Shown: positions 21,950 to 33,050, counted from the stretch's first letter. The stretch is 64,000 nt of DNA from Mrakia gelida (GCA_024345305.1 BRON01000001.1:2108001-2172000); one strand, 5' to 3'. Made by a program: numbers and translations. The notes: a model not told the origin generated them from the sequence alone.

Positions 21950-24011
21950 ATGGATGCCTCCACCTCCACTTCTTCCCTACCCAGCTACACGGCTCCCTCC
22001 AAGGATGCCATCTCGGTTGTTCCTTCGCTCTCTGTTCTCCATCCGGACCCTCGACATCCAGCTCATGCTGCCCTCCTCTCGTCCGTCCATCTCAAGCAGG
22101 AATCGGTCAAGATTTTCTCCTTCGCGAAGGGAGCAATCGTAGTATGTCCGGAGGAGGCTGGTCAGAAGAGTAGGACCGAGATGGAGGAAGAAGAGGTGAG
22201 TCGAGGGGGATGGCGTTGAAGGAAACGAAAGAAAGGAAACGTCGAGCTCACCATCGTCCCTCCTCCCTCCCTCCTCTCTTCCTCGTCTTTCTTGGCACAA
22301 ACATGTAGCTGGGCCAAAGCAGGAGGTTATCTTCAAGTCGTCAGCACTCAAGGTAGAATCGCTCAGCAGATCTCAGTCAAGATCGTCGCTCGGCAGAGTC
22401 TCGCGTACCCCAAAGATCGAGGTGCTCGGGAGGACGATTTGGTCTTCTCGAAGGAGGTCATGCTCAAGGATGTGCAGCTCGAGAAAGGTCTCAACACGTC
22501 AGTCACTCACTTAAATCTCTTCTGAACTCTGCAGCGAAGCTCATCTTCGCCTTCTCGCGTCTCCCGTTGCTTCAGGTTCGAATTCTCCCTCGCTCTCCCT
22601 CACTCTTCCCCTGTTCACGCCGGATGTGTGAAGAACCTGAACACCTTTGGGACTGTCGTCCAGCGAGCCATTGGAACTGTATCTGACGCTAAGGGTTGGC
22701 TCGGGACCAGGGACATGACCGTCGAGGAAGAGGTGTGGATAGTAGCCGCTCCTTCGCCAGAGTCGTCGAGCGAGAGTGAGTCCGTCGCGACTTCGTTTCG
22801 TTCTGGCGCTTGAGACAGCCACGCGTGCATCTTGACCGACACCCTCCTCCCTTCCTGCTCAGGTTTGAAGCTATCTCTCGGCGCTCAAGGACACACCGAC
22901 GAGCTTGGGCCTGTCTCCCTCAAGATCTCGTCCTCGGTTCGTCACTTTTTTTACTTCCTTCGCTCCCGCTCGAGTCCCTGACCCCCCTTCCTTCTGTCTC
23001 TCCCACCTTAGACTTTCGTCGTCGCAGATCCTCTCTTCTTATCCCTCACCTCCACTCTCCTCCACCGAACCTCCGAGTCTACGCCCTCAAATGCTACATC
23101 GAGCAGAAGGCAGATCTCACGTCGTTTCGCTTCCCAACGAAGACGGCTCGAATTCCCTTGAAGGGAATGGTTCTTGAGACGGGTTGGAAAGGACCTTACG
23201 GTACCAAGGGTCTATCGCAGATGCTGGGAGAAGGACGCGGAGAGAAGGAGATGCAGATGCTCTTCGACGCGGCGGACGGAGGCGACTGGACTTTCGAGCA
23301 GGTCGGGAGAATTGTGTGTCGCCGTCTCTCCTCTCTCTCGCCACTGGCAGATCAGCTCTGATCGTCTTTTCATCTTCTCATCTACCTTTCTCCTTCGTGT
23401 GCCTCCTTGAAAAAGGCGAACGACACAGTTCTTCGAGCATCGACGCATCCCAACACGGACACTCGCCTCCGGTTCTCGTCCGAGCTCGTCGCCGATCTGT
23501 ACATCACCTCAGCTTCTACGGACTCGGTATCTCCTCCGACGAAAGTCCTCATCGCTAGTCTTTTTCGCCGACCAGCATTCCTCGCTGGGTGAGTCGCGCT
23601 ATCGTCTGCTTTTCCTCTCTGCTCCATTTTGACGCGTCGCGAACTTTGACTGACTTCGTTCGCCTCCTCTCGACCTCAGATGCGTCTGCCTTCCCAAGCG
23701 ACTTTCTCTGCCCGATTACACCCCCGATGCTCAAGACTTCGTCTCCATCACTGTGTTCGTTCGAAACCACGTCGTTCCTCTTTCATGATCGTTGAGTTCG
23801 AACTTTCGCTGACTTCCTGGCTCTCCTTCCTTCCTCGTCATTCAACAGACGGATTCCTTGCAAGTGCGACGAGCCTACCGAAACACTCCTCAGGGACGAG
23901 ATGGAACTCGTCCACGCTTCTCGAGCAGCGGAACTGGCTTCGCGCGGAGGTAACGAGACCGATTGCGACCCGTCGGTTCCGTTGGGGAGGAAAATCGGAG
24001 AAGCTTATTGA
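21950..24011 (+). CDS. arrestin-domain-like protein (probable)
   Basis: ATG at 21,950 has a good context (CACCATGG). Exons give SVHLKQESVKIFSFAKGAI; then QISVKIVARQSLAYP, NTFEFSLALPHSSPVHAG, a long SDAKGWLGTRDMTVEEEVWI, LKLSLGAQGHTDELGPVSL, then PPPNLRVYALKCYIEQ, a variable middle, RRPAFLAGCVCLPKRLSLP and a final exon rich in charged residues ending GRKIGEAY at 24,011. The beta-sandwich pattern, with FEFSLALP followed by a second set of strands, resembles fungal arrestin-related proteins that direct ubiquitination and endocytosis of membrane transporters. No PPxY motif was seen, so the assignment is tentative. Splice phases agree at all junctions I could check except the intron at about 22,936-23,009, where the next exon is one base out; this could be a real frameshift or a wrong splice choice. 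Its last exon is duplicated at 58.6 kb. Confidence 0.55.
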
Positions 24012-24540
24012 CATATGATCGTTACAACAAGACGCTATCTTCCTATATTCGCGAAGGGCATCGTCCTCCGTCCTCCTAAAGCTCGAACTTCTGCGAAGAA
24101 GCGGGTGGTGAGAGGGAAGAAGGACCTGTCTCGGTCCTGGACGTACAAATGGGTTCCTCAGGTGGGGATGGGGCAAAGGGTCGACCCCCCCTCTCTCTCC
24201 CTTTTGCTTCCGCTGTTCGCTTTCTTCGCTCGTTGTTCTTAATTTACCTAGTTATTATGACATATTCCCCCGCTCTCGTTTTGTTCCTTCCGCAAGACCG
24301 GCGCTCTCAAGAAGCGAACGCGTCGAGGACGCCAACGGCGAGAGGGCCGCTCGGTTCAGAGACGAGCTTCAATTTATACGGTGAGCTACGTACGGAGGAA
24401 GAGACAAGCAAGAATATGTCAAAGACCAAGGAGAAGGAAGAGTAAACCCCAAAAATCGAGATGAGAGAGAAGAGAAGCGAAAAAAAGCGACGAGCGAAAA
24501 GGGAAAAGTAAACAATCAGGGCAGACTACGCGCACAGGAG
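24012..24540. other. intergenic, no gene seen
   Basis: 3' flank of the arrestin-like gene and of the cullin remnant on the other strand. Short open frames exist on both strands but none has a motif or splice pattern that I can support. One copy of the frequent ACGCGTCGA motif lies near 24,318. Confidence 0.4.
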
Positions 24541-25475
24541 CGAATCATCTCCTGAGGCACTGTCCAGCGGGGGACAGGGTGGATCCTCGGAAGCAGGAGT
24601 CTGTTGAAGAGGCGCGAGGATTGTGTGGTTAGCAAAGTTTGAGGAAGAGCAAGGCAGGGCAAACAGGGAGGAACGCGTCGAGAACACTTACGAATGACGC
24701 AAGTTCCAAGCTCGCAAGCGACCTCGTCGTGTAGTTCGACCAGATTTTGGAGTAGAGGGTGAGGATGCTGAGGTCTTCGAGGGGTGAGGAGGGGATGACC
24801 TGAGAAGGGGAGAAGAGGGAAAAGGGTGGGGTGTCAGTCTTGGGAGAGCAGGGCAGGGAAGGAAAGGGGAAGAGATGGGCGACTGACCGATGCGAGTCGA
24901 TGGACGTAGTCTTTGAAGTATGTAGTGAGGTTCTTGTAGAGGAGGGCTCCTCCTGGGGTTTCTTCCGCTGCTCAGATTCATCAGCTAACCTCTTTCCACG
25001 AGGATCCTGAATCTCAAAGGGACGGCTCGAGAGCGATGTAACGCACGGGCACGAGGCAACTCACGAGCCTCGATGACATACTGACATCTCCAAGGGGCAA
25101 ACGACTAGCGTGCAGAAGTTGTACGTGGCTGCATATAGAGCCATATAGTAAGAGTAGTGCATCGAGGGAGCAGGCTCGTCTGAGGTGCAGCTGAGAACAA
25201 AAACGAAGGGCGAGCATCGGCGAGGTCAGTGGTGGCGGGAGCTCAACGTTCACGCATCTCTTCTTGATAGGAAAGAGTCCAAGGTCAACGCACTCTCACA
25301 GCTCATTCTCGTGTACAGGATATTCTCCACAGCTGGCTCCATCGCCCAAGCTTCCATCCCTCCCATCTCGAAGTTGTCTCCCCACGTCCAGGCGGTCGAG
25401 TTGGCACAGGCGGCTTTGGCGAGCTCGTACTTGGTGTCGAGGAAGGGTTGGACTCGAGCATCGGAGGGAGCATCT
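24541..25475 (-). pseudogene. N-terminal fragment of a cullin (Cul1/Cdc53-like)
   Basis: Minus-strand exons read MEAWAMEPAVENILYTRM, then PSMHYSYYMALYAATYNFCT, then EETPGGALLYKNLTTYFKDY followed by VHRLAS, then LTLYSKIWSNYTTRSLASLE. The order 'YM.LYt.vYNfCT', 'G..LY..L..YF..Y...L' and 'L..Y...W..Y' is that of the first ~150 residues of Cul1/Cdc53, the part that binds the F-box/Skp1 adaptor. A complete cullin has ~750 residues; here the frame ends near 24,541 and nothing of the cullin-homology, Rbx-binding or neddylation region follows. The splice phases between the first and second and the second and third visible exons do not agree in any combination I tried. The fragment is therefore dead. 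It lies inside the inverted block, directly beside a solo LTR. Confidence 0.6.
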
Positions 25476-25489
25476 TGTTGAGAAGTGCG

Positions 25490-25798
25490 TCACTGAGACG
25501 AGCCGCGTCGAGTCTTTCTAGCACCTTCTCTCTTCTCCATCTTTCTAGTAGTTTCTCCGTAGGTAGCTTAGTCATCTTCTGTAACATTAGATACGTGATA
25601 GGTACTGCGGAGGGTTCTCGTAGAGTATATAAGGAGAGCTCGCACTGAGAGGAGGAGGTTCCTCACTTGTACTGAAGACCATCCTCCTCTAGGTGAGTTC
25701 TACCGTCTCTCACTACTATATCTCTTTTATATATAACTTGTACGGAAGACCATCCTCCTCTAGACCATCCTCCTCCAGAGCCGACACCTCACAACAGT
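25490..25798 (+). mobile_element. solo LTR, family B (related to copies near 58.2 and 60.6 kb)
   Basis: The segment contains a core promoter (AGTATATAAGGAGAGC near 25,623) followed ~35 bp later by CTCACTTGTACTGAAGACC and by CATCCTCCTCTAG repeats, and ends at CACAACAG. The same series of blocks (CTTTCTAG..., TAGTCA..., TATATAAG..., CACTTGTACTGAAGA.CATCCTCC..., CAACAG) recurs at 60.5-60.7 kb, and more weakly at 58.06-58.28 kb. No internal retroelement sequence is attached. The exact ends are uncertain and I could not find a clear target duplication. Confidence 0.5.
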
Positions 25799-25822
25799 CG
25801 CGACTGCGATCGGTCAAGGTCT

Positions 25823-26531
25823 TCAGCTGAGATCGTTCTCAGAGAGATCGTACTCCTCCTCCACTGCATCTACAAAAGCTCGCATCTGAAATTACGAGAG
25901 AGGACGAACGTGCTGTCAGGTCTTCGGGTCATCATCAAGACGCGTCGAGCGCGGGGAAACGAGCTCCGGCGGACTCACCAAAGCCTGCCTCTTCTCAGCC
26001 ATCTTCCGACCCATGGAGGTCTGCCCAGAGGTGGAGAAGACCACGTCAGTACATACTCGACGCACAGTCTCTCCGAAAGAGCGAAGAAGGGAGGAAAGTG
26101 TATCGCGAATCGACTCACCTTCATCGCGTCGCCTTTCACTTTGAACAGCTTCACGTCGAAGTGACCGATCGCGCTCTCTCCTCCAGCAGATTCTAAGATG
26201 GTAGTAGGTGGTAGGTAGAGAGGTCGATGCTCAAGAGACGAAGACGACGAACGACGAGGGAAAAGGAAGGCGTCGCTTTGCCCAATAACGTCGAGCGCGA
26301 AGAGAAAGAACTCGGGGTCGAGGGAGTCGGAGAAAAGGTTCGGGACAGGAAACAGCGCCCAAACTCCCCGGCTAGGACTCCTTTCCGCCATCCTCCGCAC
26401 CACATTCCTTTCCCACTCCGATTTGAGAAGTCGAACTGGCGCAGGAGGGGAGGTGACACGACTTGAACGAGAGAACGAGAAGTCCCGAATCCATCCCTTC
26501 CATCTCGTATAGGTCATCTTGCGCCGAGTTA
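25823..26531 (-). pseudogene. 3' part of the HD-domain phosphohydrolase gene (separated from 15.9-16.9 kb)
   Basis: Read on the minus strand, the segment begins NNSAQDDLYEMEGMDSG. After an intron it continues ESAGGESAIGHFDVKLFKVK followed by GDAMKTSMGRKMAEKRQAL, and after another intron MRAFVDAVEEEYDLSENDLS and a stop at 25,823-25,825. 'SAI.HF..KL.K.K..MKT..GR.MAE.R..(F)M..F...+..E' is exactly the C-terminal third that the HD-domain gene at 15,886-16,921 lacks. The last residues there (SVKIN) and the first here (NNSAQDDLY) join without gap through a shared AAT. The fragment has no start codon or promoter of its own. Its opposite orientation to the 5' half indicates an inversion. Confidence 0.8.
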
Positions 26532-26780
26532 TTCACCCCCACCCCCCAGAAACGTCTCGCATGATATGTTCATCCGAAAAGAACCCGCGGAAGTCAACTC
26601 GAGCTCGAGCTCTCCTTCGTTTTGAGGTACCTTTTTGGAGACGCGCTCTCGACGATGCAGATCTTGGTGTATAGAGCTGTGCTTCTGTAAAATCGTACTT
26701 CATGGGTAGATCTATTGCCTCGAATTTCCCGCTTGCAAATCAGTGGGGAGGGGAGGCAGAACGAAGCGACGCGAAGTCCG
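26532..26780. other. right inversion breakpoint flank, no gene
   Basis: Starts at the point where the HD homology ends, with a short C-rich run (26,534-26,548). There is no recognisable exon. On the rearrangement model this sequence was once next to the reverse complement of 16,922 onward. Confidence 0.5.
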
Positions 26781-26800
26781 TCAAGTCGAAGAGGATGTGA

Positions 26801-27281
26801 GGTGCTGTGAGGGATGGATTCGATTGGCCATCGGACGTGAAGGCTTTGGCGGAGGCAGCACAGAGGGAGGGAGAGTCTGCGGAGGTTTCGGAGATCGATA
26901 AGAGGGAGGTGAAGATCGTGGATCTGAGGAAGCAGTACGAGGGTGAGTTCGTTTGTGCAAAGCGAGAAGGGAGAGAGTTCGAGCTTAGCTGAACTTTTTT
27001 TTCCCTTTGTTCCGACGCTTTCTCGCATCCGGAGTCGATCGGGTTGGCGACGAAACTGGAGATCATCTCCTGTAGAAGATGAAGCAAAATCGGCTGCCTT
27101 CAAAGCCTTCTCTTCGTCTCTCCAAGGCTTCTCCGCCTCGTGCTTCAGCCTCCTCAGATCCACCACACTCTCTCCCAGCATTATTGATCCGTCCAAAAGA
27201 GGAGGCGTTAAAGGTAGCGGAGTCGGCCTGAAGGATTCGGGAGTGTTCATCTGCGACGAGGAGGAATCGGCGGGGAAGTGA
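26801..27281 (+). pseudogene. unrecognised 3' gene fragment, two exons
   Basis: An open frame (VRDGFDWPSDVKALAEAAQ, ..., VSEIDKREVKIVDLRKQYE) runs to a GTGAGT donor at 26,942. After an intron with a CTGAAC branch it joins at about 27,078 to DEAKSAAFKAFSSSLQGFSA and further to a stop at 27,281. The peptide is a charged helix followed by a Ser-rich tail. It has no start codon in frame (an in-frame stop lies at 26,798), so either an upstream exon is missed or the gene is truncated at its 5' end near the inversion breakpoint. I do not recognise the family. Confidence 0.35.
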
Positions 27282-28058
27282 GGCTGCTGGTTCAGCTCTT
27301 GAGCGTAGGTAGCCGAAAGACCGCTCCTATGTATAGAAAACTCAGAGAGAACAATGGCTAAGAACCAAAGCGTAAGAGTGGGAACATCCAGAGCAGAACG
27401 AGACGCGACGTAATTCTCTGACAGGTGAGCTCTTGCTTCCTTCCTTTTCTTCGTCCACTTTCTATCGGACTTGCTTGCTGTATACAGAGGCCGGAGAGTA
27501 GCTGAACTGATACCTTCGCGTCCTTGGCCTCTTCCAGTAACTCACCACGATCTGGTTCTTTCTCTCTCCCTCTCTCCGCTTTCCCAGTGGGGATTATCTA
27601 TTCTCGTCCTTCGCGTTTGTGCTCTGCTCACCACTGCCCATCACTTAGATATCTGAGGGCTCGTTTTATCTCGGATCTTTTGTCTATAATCGGAGAGGGA
27701 ATGGTCGAGAGAGAGGAAACGAAGGGGACGTCCGGTGAGCTGACTAGCCCGGGTTCGTTTCGCGGTGACTTCCTCCCTCATCATCTCCAGTCTTGGCAAC
27801 GAAAAACCCGTTCAACTTCTGGAGAAGTATACAATAAAAGCTGGAAGCTCTTGAGTCGAGCTTCGAGAGAAAGGGTGAAGGGGCACACGGAAGCGCGGCT
27901 GTATTGCCGACCTCGCTAGATTCCCTTTTTTTCTGAATCGAGAACGGAAATGAATGCAACAACGAGCGAGATGCACAAATGTAAAGATAGATAGATAGAT
28001 AGATAGATAGCATGTGCGGATCTACAGCGGGAAGGAGATGATGAAATGCAACGGAGAA
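27282..28058. other. intergenic with a (GATA)n microsatellite
   Basis: 3' flank of the GT-O-FucT gene and of the fragment before it. A tetranucleotide repeat (AGAT/GATA, about seven units) occupies 27,984-28,010. No exon is supported. Confidence 0.5.
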
Positions 28059-30587
28059 TCAACTGACGAGAGAATAGTCGACGTTGGGATCGTACGGCCA
28101 CTTTGACTCCAAGGGTCCGACTCGCTCAGACTTCCCTCCGTTCCAGTCCTCCACTCGTCGAGAGGCGAGGATGCTCACTGCGAGGGAGAAGAGGACGCGT
28201 CGTTCGTCAGCAAAGGAGCAAAGGCGATGAGGGAGGGAAGGGAGGAAGAGAAAGGAAGCGACACGTACTGGTGCTTCCCTTAGTGCCTGAGAACGGAGAG
28301 TCGAGAAGAGGAGACCGTGGTCAGTGGGTAAAGAGGACGGAGAAGAAAGAAGGGAGATCGCAACACACCTACGAGGCCTTGCCCAAGGGAAAGGACGACG
28401 TTGTCGATTAACGAGGGATACCAGATCCCATAGATTTCCCTCGTTCGAAGGACGTGATGATCAACAATAAACCATCCGAGAGCGGCAATCTCGGCGAGGT
28501 ACCTGAAGCGGAGGGAGGGGACAAGTAAGTTGACGCGACGAAAGAAAGAGAAAGATGGGGACGGGCGGACTCACTCGAGATCCGACTCGTCTGTGGTCAC
28601 GACGACGGGCCAGTCCTTCGCGCTTCGAGTGATGTTGGCGATGAAACGATCTCGCATTCCGTTGATGTGGTCGGCAAAGTGGGAAACGGCGAGGCTGAGG
28701 TCAAAGAAGGATGGTGCGAGTCAGATCGACGAGCAAAGAGTTCACTCGAACGAAGGTCGGATCTGAACCCACCAGGGTTGAGCGTAGGCGGGACAGGAAG
28801 GCATGAAGTCCGTTCGACGGATATGGACGGTAAAGACCTGAGAGAGCGAGAAAGTAAAAAAGGTCATCAGAAGCGAGGCGAGAGAGGAGCGCTCGACGCG
28901 ACTTGAGCTGATGTTGTCCACTCACGTTGGGGATCGCTTTTCCTTCCGAAAGACCAATGACTTTCCGAAGAGTATTAGCTCCAATGGCTCTCAGCTCGGG
29001 ATTCCAGTGAGCGTGCTGTCCGATGGACCACCAAGGACCCTGGTCTGCGAAGATGGGAAGAAAGAAAGGAAGAAAAGGTCAGCACTCGCTCGGACGCAAC
29101 GTCTTCTGCCTTGAAAAGAAAACGATGCTCACTTCTAGGAATAGGAGGATTGGCGCTGTAGACCTCTCGAACCTCCTCTCCCTTGTCGGAGGCGTAGTAG
29201 AGTAGATCGAAACAGGTCAGGGAGCCAGGTTTAACGTTCGGTTCGATCCAACCCTTCTTCTCGTTGAAGACCTCCTCCTTCGTTAGATTCTTGTCCCACG
29301 AGGTGATCATCCGCTGAGCTTCCCCGCTCTGAAAGTGGAGATACTCGGTGCGAAGCCGGTTGTCGGGAGGGGTGAGAAAATTTGCGAGCGAGGGAAGCAA
29401 GACGTTCTTGGGCGGGCGATCGGTTTCGGAGAAGAGGGAGAAAGGAAGGGGAGTCCAGATTGGCTCTGGCAGGACCGAAGGGAGGAGATGTGTCAGCACG
29501 TGCGTATAAGCTCTGAAGTAGACGAAACTTGGGCGAAGGTGCTCCGTTCGACTCACTGAGGTTGTAGTAATCCCTCACAGCCGAGTCCACAGCATTCCCT
29601 CGATGCAACGCAGCTGTCGTTGACCAGCACCCCATTGTCTCTTTCTCGATCCCTTGCCCAACCGCCTCCATGTGCTTGCCAACAGAGGCTTCCCTCGTCG
29701 CTCTTCTCTCGTCCTCCGACACCCACTCGTCCTCGATGATCCCTCCCATCCCGACTCCTGTAAATCCCTCCTTCAACTCCCCCCACTCGAGGATTCCAAA
29801 CCCCACTGTCTCCGCTAGACGATCAATATCGAAGATTTGAGAGAAGCGAAGCACGGGAGCTGAGTTCTTGCCTTCTCCTCCTGTGAGATGGCGGAAGTGT
29901 GGGACGAAAGGAGCGACGACGGGTGTGTAAGGCGTTGGGGAGGCTGCACTGTTTCTCGACAGGTAGGTGAGGTGGAGGAGGTTGAATTGGGTTATGATCT
30001 CGTTGTTGAGTCCGGCGACATGGAAGGAAGTGATGTAGTTGACGTCGGGAAGCAGGTTCTCTGGAGATGGAGAGAAGGGATCGGAGGTCAGCGGAAGGAA
30101 GGAAGGGAGCTACCAAACTCGTATAGCTCTGACCCCAAGCAGCCCAACTCAAGCTAGGACGGAGGGCAAGAGTCGACGATGGTTGCGATGCAGCTCTCAA
30201 AACGGAGATAAGGATGGAGATACAGCCGAATCGGTTGCGAGGGAAAGGAAACAAGGACTGACCTGTGAAACTCTCGTTTCTCGCTCTTCTGCCTCCCGCC
30301 TTCACCAAGCCTGCACTCGCTTTGGGCCTCTTCTTCCATCTCCAACCCTCGACCTGACTCGTCCGCCGACTACTTCCGCTTCCAAAGACCTGCGAAAGAG
30401 CGAAGATGGCGAACGAGACGAGGGCAAGGACGAGCGATGCTTTGCGAAGAGGCCTTTTCATGAGAAATCGCCAAAGCTTGGAAGGCGAGCGGGAGGGGTA
30501 CGGCCAGTAGTGGGATGGGGAATGCTGTCCTATAGAGAGTCCTGTGGGCAGGAGAGGGTGGCAGGAGGACTCCTCGTCGTCGTTCAT
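28059..30587 (-). CDS. GT-O-FucT-family (O-fucosyltransferase-like) glycosyltransferase, copy 1
   Basis: Minus-strand gene of about eight exons from ATG 30585-30587 to TGA 28059-28061. A cytoplasmic tail (MNDDEESSCHPLLPTG) precedes one signal-anchor helix (ASLVLALVSFAIFALSQVFG), so it is a type II Golgi protein. The lumenal domain has NLLPDVNYITSFHVAGLNNE, ITQFNLLHLTYL, VLRFSQIFDIDRLAE, KPGSLTCFDLLYYASDKGEE, GPWWSIGQHAHWNPELR, VFTVHIRRTDFMPSCPAYA, WPVVVTTDESD and EIAALGWFIVDHH, and it ends SKWPYDPNVDYSLVS. The 'GLNNE' start block and 'HIRR.DF' are the conserved donor-site motifs of the GDP-fucose protein O-fucosyltransferase superfamily. Donor and acceptor cannot be predicted. Two paralogues lie in this window (42.4 and 51.8 kb). 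Its start is ~200 bp from the tail of a dead LINE. Confidence 0.8.
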
Positions 30588-30792
30588 CGAGAAACAAGGA
30601 GGGAGCGAGGGAGAGGAAAGAGGTCGGTGATGGTGAAGGGATCATAGGCACAGGTCTCCGAAACTACGAAGAAGGCCTGGCTGAAGTAACGATGAAACAA
30701 TGTAACGGGACGAGAGAACAAAAGACGAGAGCGATAGAAAGCGAAGTATAGAGCGAAAGTGTCCTTGTTGTTGCGAGAGAGAGAGAGAGATG

Positions 30793-32762
30793 TTTTTTTT
30801 TTTGGTTTCAAAAATGAAAGGGGGGGGAGGAACGAGACGCGAGCGAGAGCGAGAACGAGAACGAGCGAGAACGGTCAATGGAGAGAAGAAGACGAGGAGG
30901 GAAGTAAGAAAGAGCTAGGTGGATGAACCGGGAGAAAAGCTTAACACACTTTGGGTCGCGAAGAAGAGAGGAAAGAAGAAACAGAACGTCCATCGCCTCG
31001 AGCTCCTCCTCTCCTCGATTCCCGTCCTCTTCGTCCATCTCCCTCTTCTTATGCTCGTCCCACCCAACCTCCCTCGCCTTCTCCAGCACCTTTACCCACC
31101 GACCCCACGTGCTTGCACCTCATCAGATGAACCTCGTCTTCGACCTCTCCACACCCATGCGTACAGACCCGCTCTGGTCGCGACACCTTCACCTCCCCTC
31201 CCCTCCTCCGGCCGAGAACGACGACTCGAAGATCCGAGTGACCAGAGATGAAACAGAGGAGGGACTTTTGGTGGGATTGGTTGGAGATGTAGTAGAGGTG
31301 TTGGAGGGAGGCGGAGGGAGGGAAGTTGGAGAGATGGAGGAAGGGGAGGAATTCGTTGTCGGCTGCTCGTTTCCTCGATGCGTCCTCTTCGTGCTCGTGG
31401 ATCTGACCCTCTAGCTCCCCAACCCACTCGGACTCCGTCATCTCCTTCTTCGTCTCGGGAACCTTCAACCCCAGCTTCCTCGCCTCCTTCAACACCGACG
31501 CGAACCAAACCCGAGCTCAGCTTGAGCTTCATCTAGTCCAGGAGGGCTTGATGAACGACGGTCGAGGGGAGGGACTCGGCGAGGTGCCTGAGGTAGCGGA
31601 GAGAGAGCTGGAGATGGCGAGATCGAAGGGGGAACATGCCGATGAGGAGGTAGATGGGAGGGATGAGGGAGGTTCGGGAGAGGGAGAGGATTTGGCGGAG
31701 GTAGTTGCGGTAGGATTGATCGAGGTGGGGAAGATGAGGGGTTCCGAAGATGACGCATGCTCCAAAGACGACCGTAGGATCGAGAAGACCCTTGGTAGAC
31801 GTTCGCTGCTCGGCTGCTGTGATTCCTCCGATATGTTGGCGTTGACCGTAGAGACAGTGAGCGGCTGAGTTTCCCTGAGCGATGAGGCGAGCGACGTGCG
31901 ACTTGAACCGATCCGATGCGACTCCGTTCTCGAAGACGACGATCTGGGACTTGGAGGGGTTGGCGACGATGGACCGGGAGTTGGCGAAGCGAGCGAACTC
32001 GTTGAGGAGTTCTTGGAGGCCCTCTCGAGAGCCGGAGAGGAGGAGGATGTCCGGCGTGTTCGATGCGAGAGATGATGGTGGAGTTGAGAGCGAGGTGATG
32101 GCGGTGGTGGGTGGGTTGGAAGTGGAGAGGAAGAGGATGAAGAGGAGAGGAGAGGAGAGAGCGGGTCGCCCTCCATGACTCCGTGAGGGGCGTTGACTCC
32201 TTTTGAGACTCCTCCTGATCCCTTGACCCTGATCGATGTCGACTTGTACATCATCCTGATCGCTTCGAACAGCCTCCCTCGGAATCCAGCCTTGATCCAG
32301 AGCGTTGGTCGGTGCACGTAGTCGAAAGCCTTCGTCGCGTCGAGGAAGGCAGCCCAGACCGCAGTCGTCCTCGTCGCGTGTTGATCCAGCATCGTCCGAA
32401 GGATGAAAGGAGCTCTTCCTGTCTCCCTCCCTCGTCGGACACCAATCTGGGACTCGGGAAGGAGGTTGTTCGCGTCGACGACCAGGGAGAGACGTTCGTA
32501 GACGGCGAGGGAGAAGAGCTTGAGGACGACGCTGACAAGGGTGATGGGACGGTAGCTGGAGGAGGAGGTCGAGGGTTTCCTGGCTTCAGAATGGAGGAGG
32601 TTGAGACTGAGAGGGAAGGGGAGGGTCTGGTGCTGGAAGATGTCGTTGAAGAGGTCCGTGAAGGCTGACGCTTCGATTCCTTTGAGATCGCTGAACTTCA
32701 ACCCATCCGCTCCTCCTGCCGAACGCGACGTCTTCCCCTTCTGAACCTTCTCCAGCACGGCT
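30793..32762 (-). mobile_element. inactive non-LTR (LINE-type) retrotransposon, 5'-truncated
   Basis: On the minus strand from 32,758 the frame reads a non-LTR reverse transcriptase: SAGGADGLKFSDLKG, YRPITLVSVVLKLFS, ILRTMLDQHATRTTAVWAAF followed by LDATKAFDYVHR, and VMEGDPLSPLL. A frameshift near 32,150 moves it to another frame (ILLLSGSREGLQELLNEF, FANSRSIVANPSKSQIVVFE). The catalytic box that should read (F/Y)ADD is NTPD. Further on, RVCTHGCGEVEDEVHLMRC is the Cys/His cluster found at the C-terminus of many fungal LINEs, followed by another frame change. An A11 tract (T's at 30,793-30,803) may be its poly(A) tail. The endonuclease and the first RT motifs are missing; the element is cut at 32,762 by an LTR fragment. 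Confidence 0.8.
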
Positions 32763-32852
32763 GTGTACGAAGATTGGTTACTAACAAGGGGATTGAACGA
32801 GACGCGTTACTAAGCTGCTGAGTAAGACCTCTCTGCGAGTCGCCACCTTCCA
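32763..32852 (-). repeat. truncated copia LTR fragment (~90 bp)
   Basis: Closely matches the distal part of the 227-bp LTR of the neighbouring copia element (from TACGAAGA.TGGTTACTAAC to GAGTCGCCACCTTCCA) with several substitutions. The rest of the LTR is absent. It abuts the broken end of the LINE, which suggests a separate, older insertion. Confidence 0.8.
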
Positions 32853-33050
32853 TCTAAGTAGTGGAGGATGCTCAAGAAGGGGATTAGGGAGGAAAGAGGG
32901 AGGTTGCGAGGAGGTCGGTCTTGGATCACTAGACCTGGGTAAAGGGAGGCTTGGTTTAGATCTTGTTATATATCTCGTGTTTTTGCGTTCGTTTCTTCTT
33001 TTGTTTCGTCTTTGGGTGCTTTTCTTTTCTGTCGCTGGCTCGGTTTCCTT

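Noticed and set aside
25598..25640. TATATAAG boxes at 25.6, 58.2 and 60.6 kb considered as promoters of host genes
   Set aside because: Each lies inside a repeated LTR-like segment and is followed by the same LTR blocks, not by a host gene start.
27984..28010. GATA tetranucleotide tract considered as a CRISPR-like or telomeric array
   Set aside because: Plain microsatellite without spacers; not a telomere repeat.
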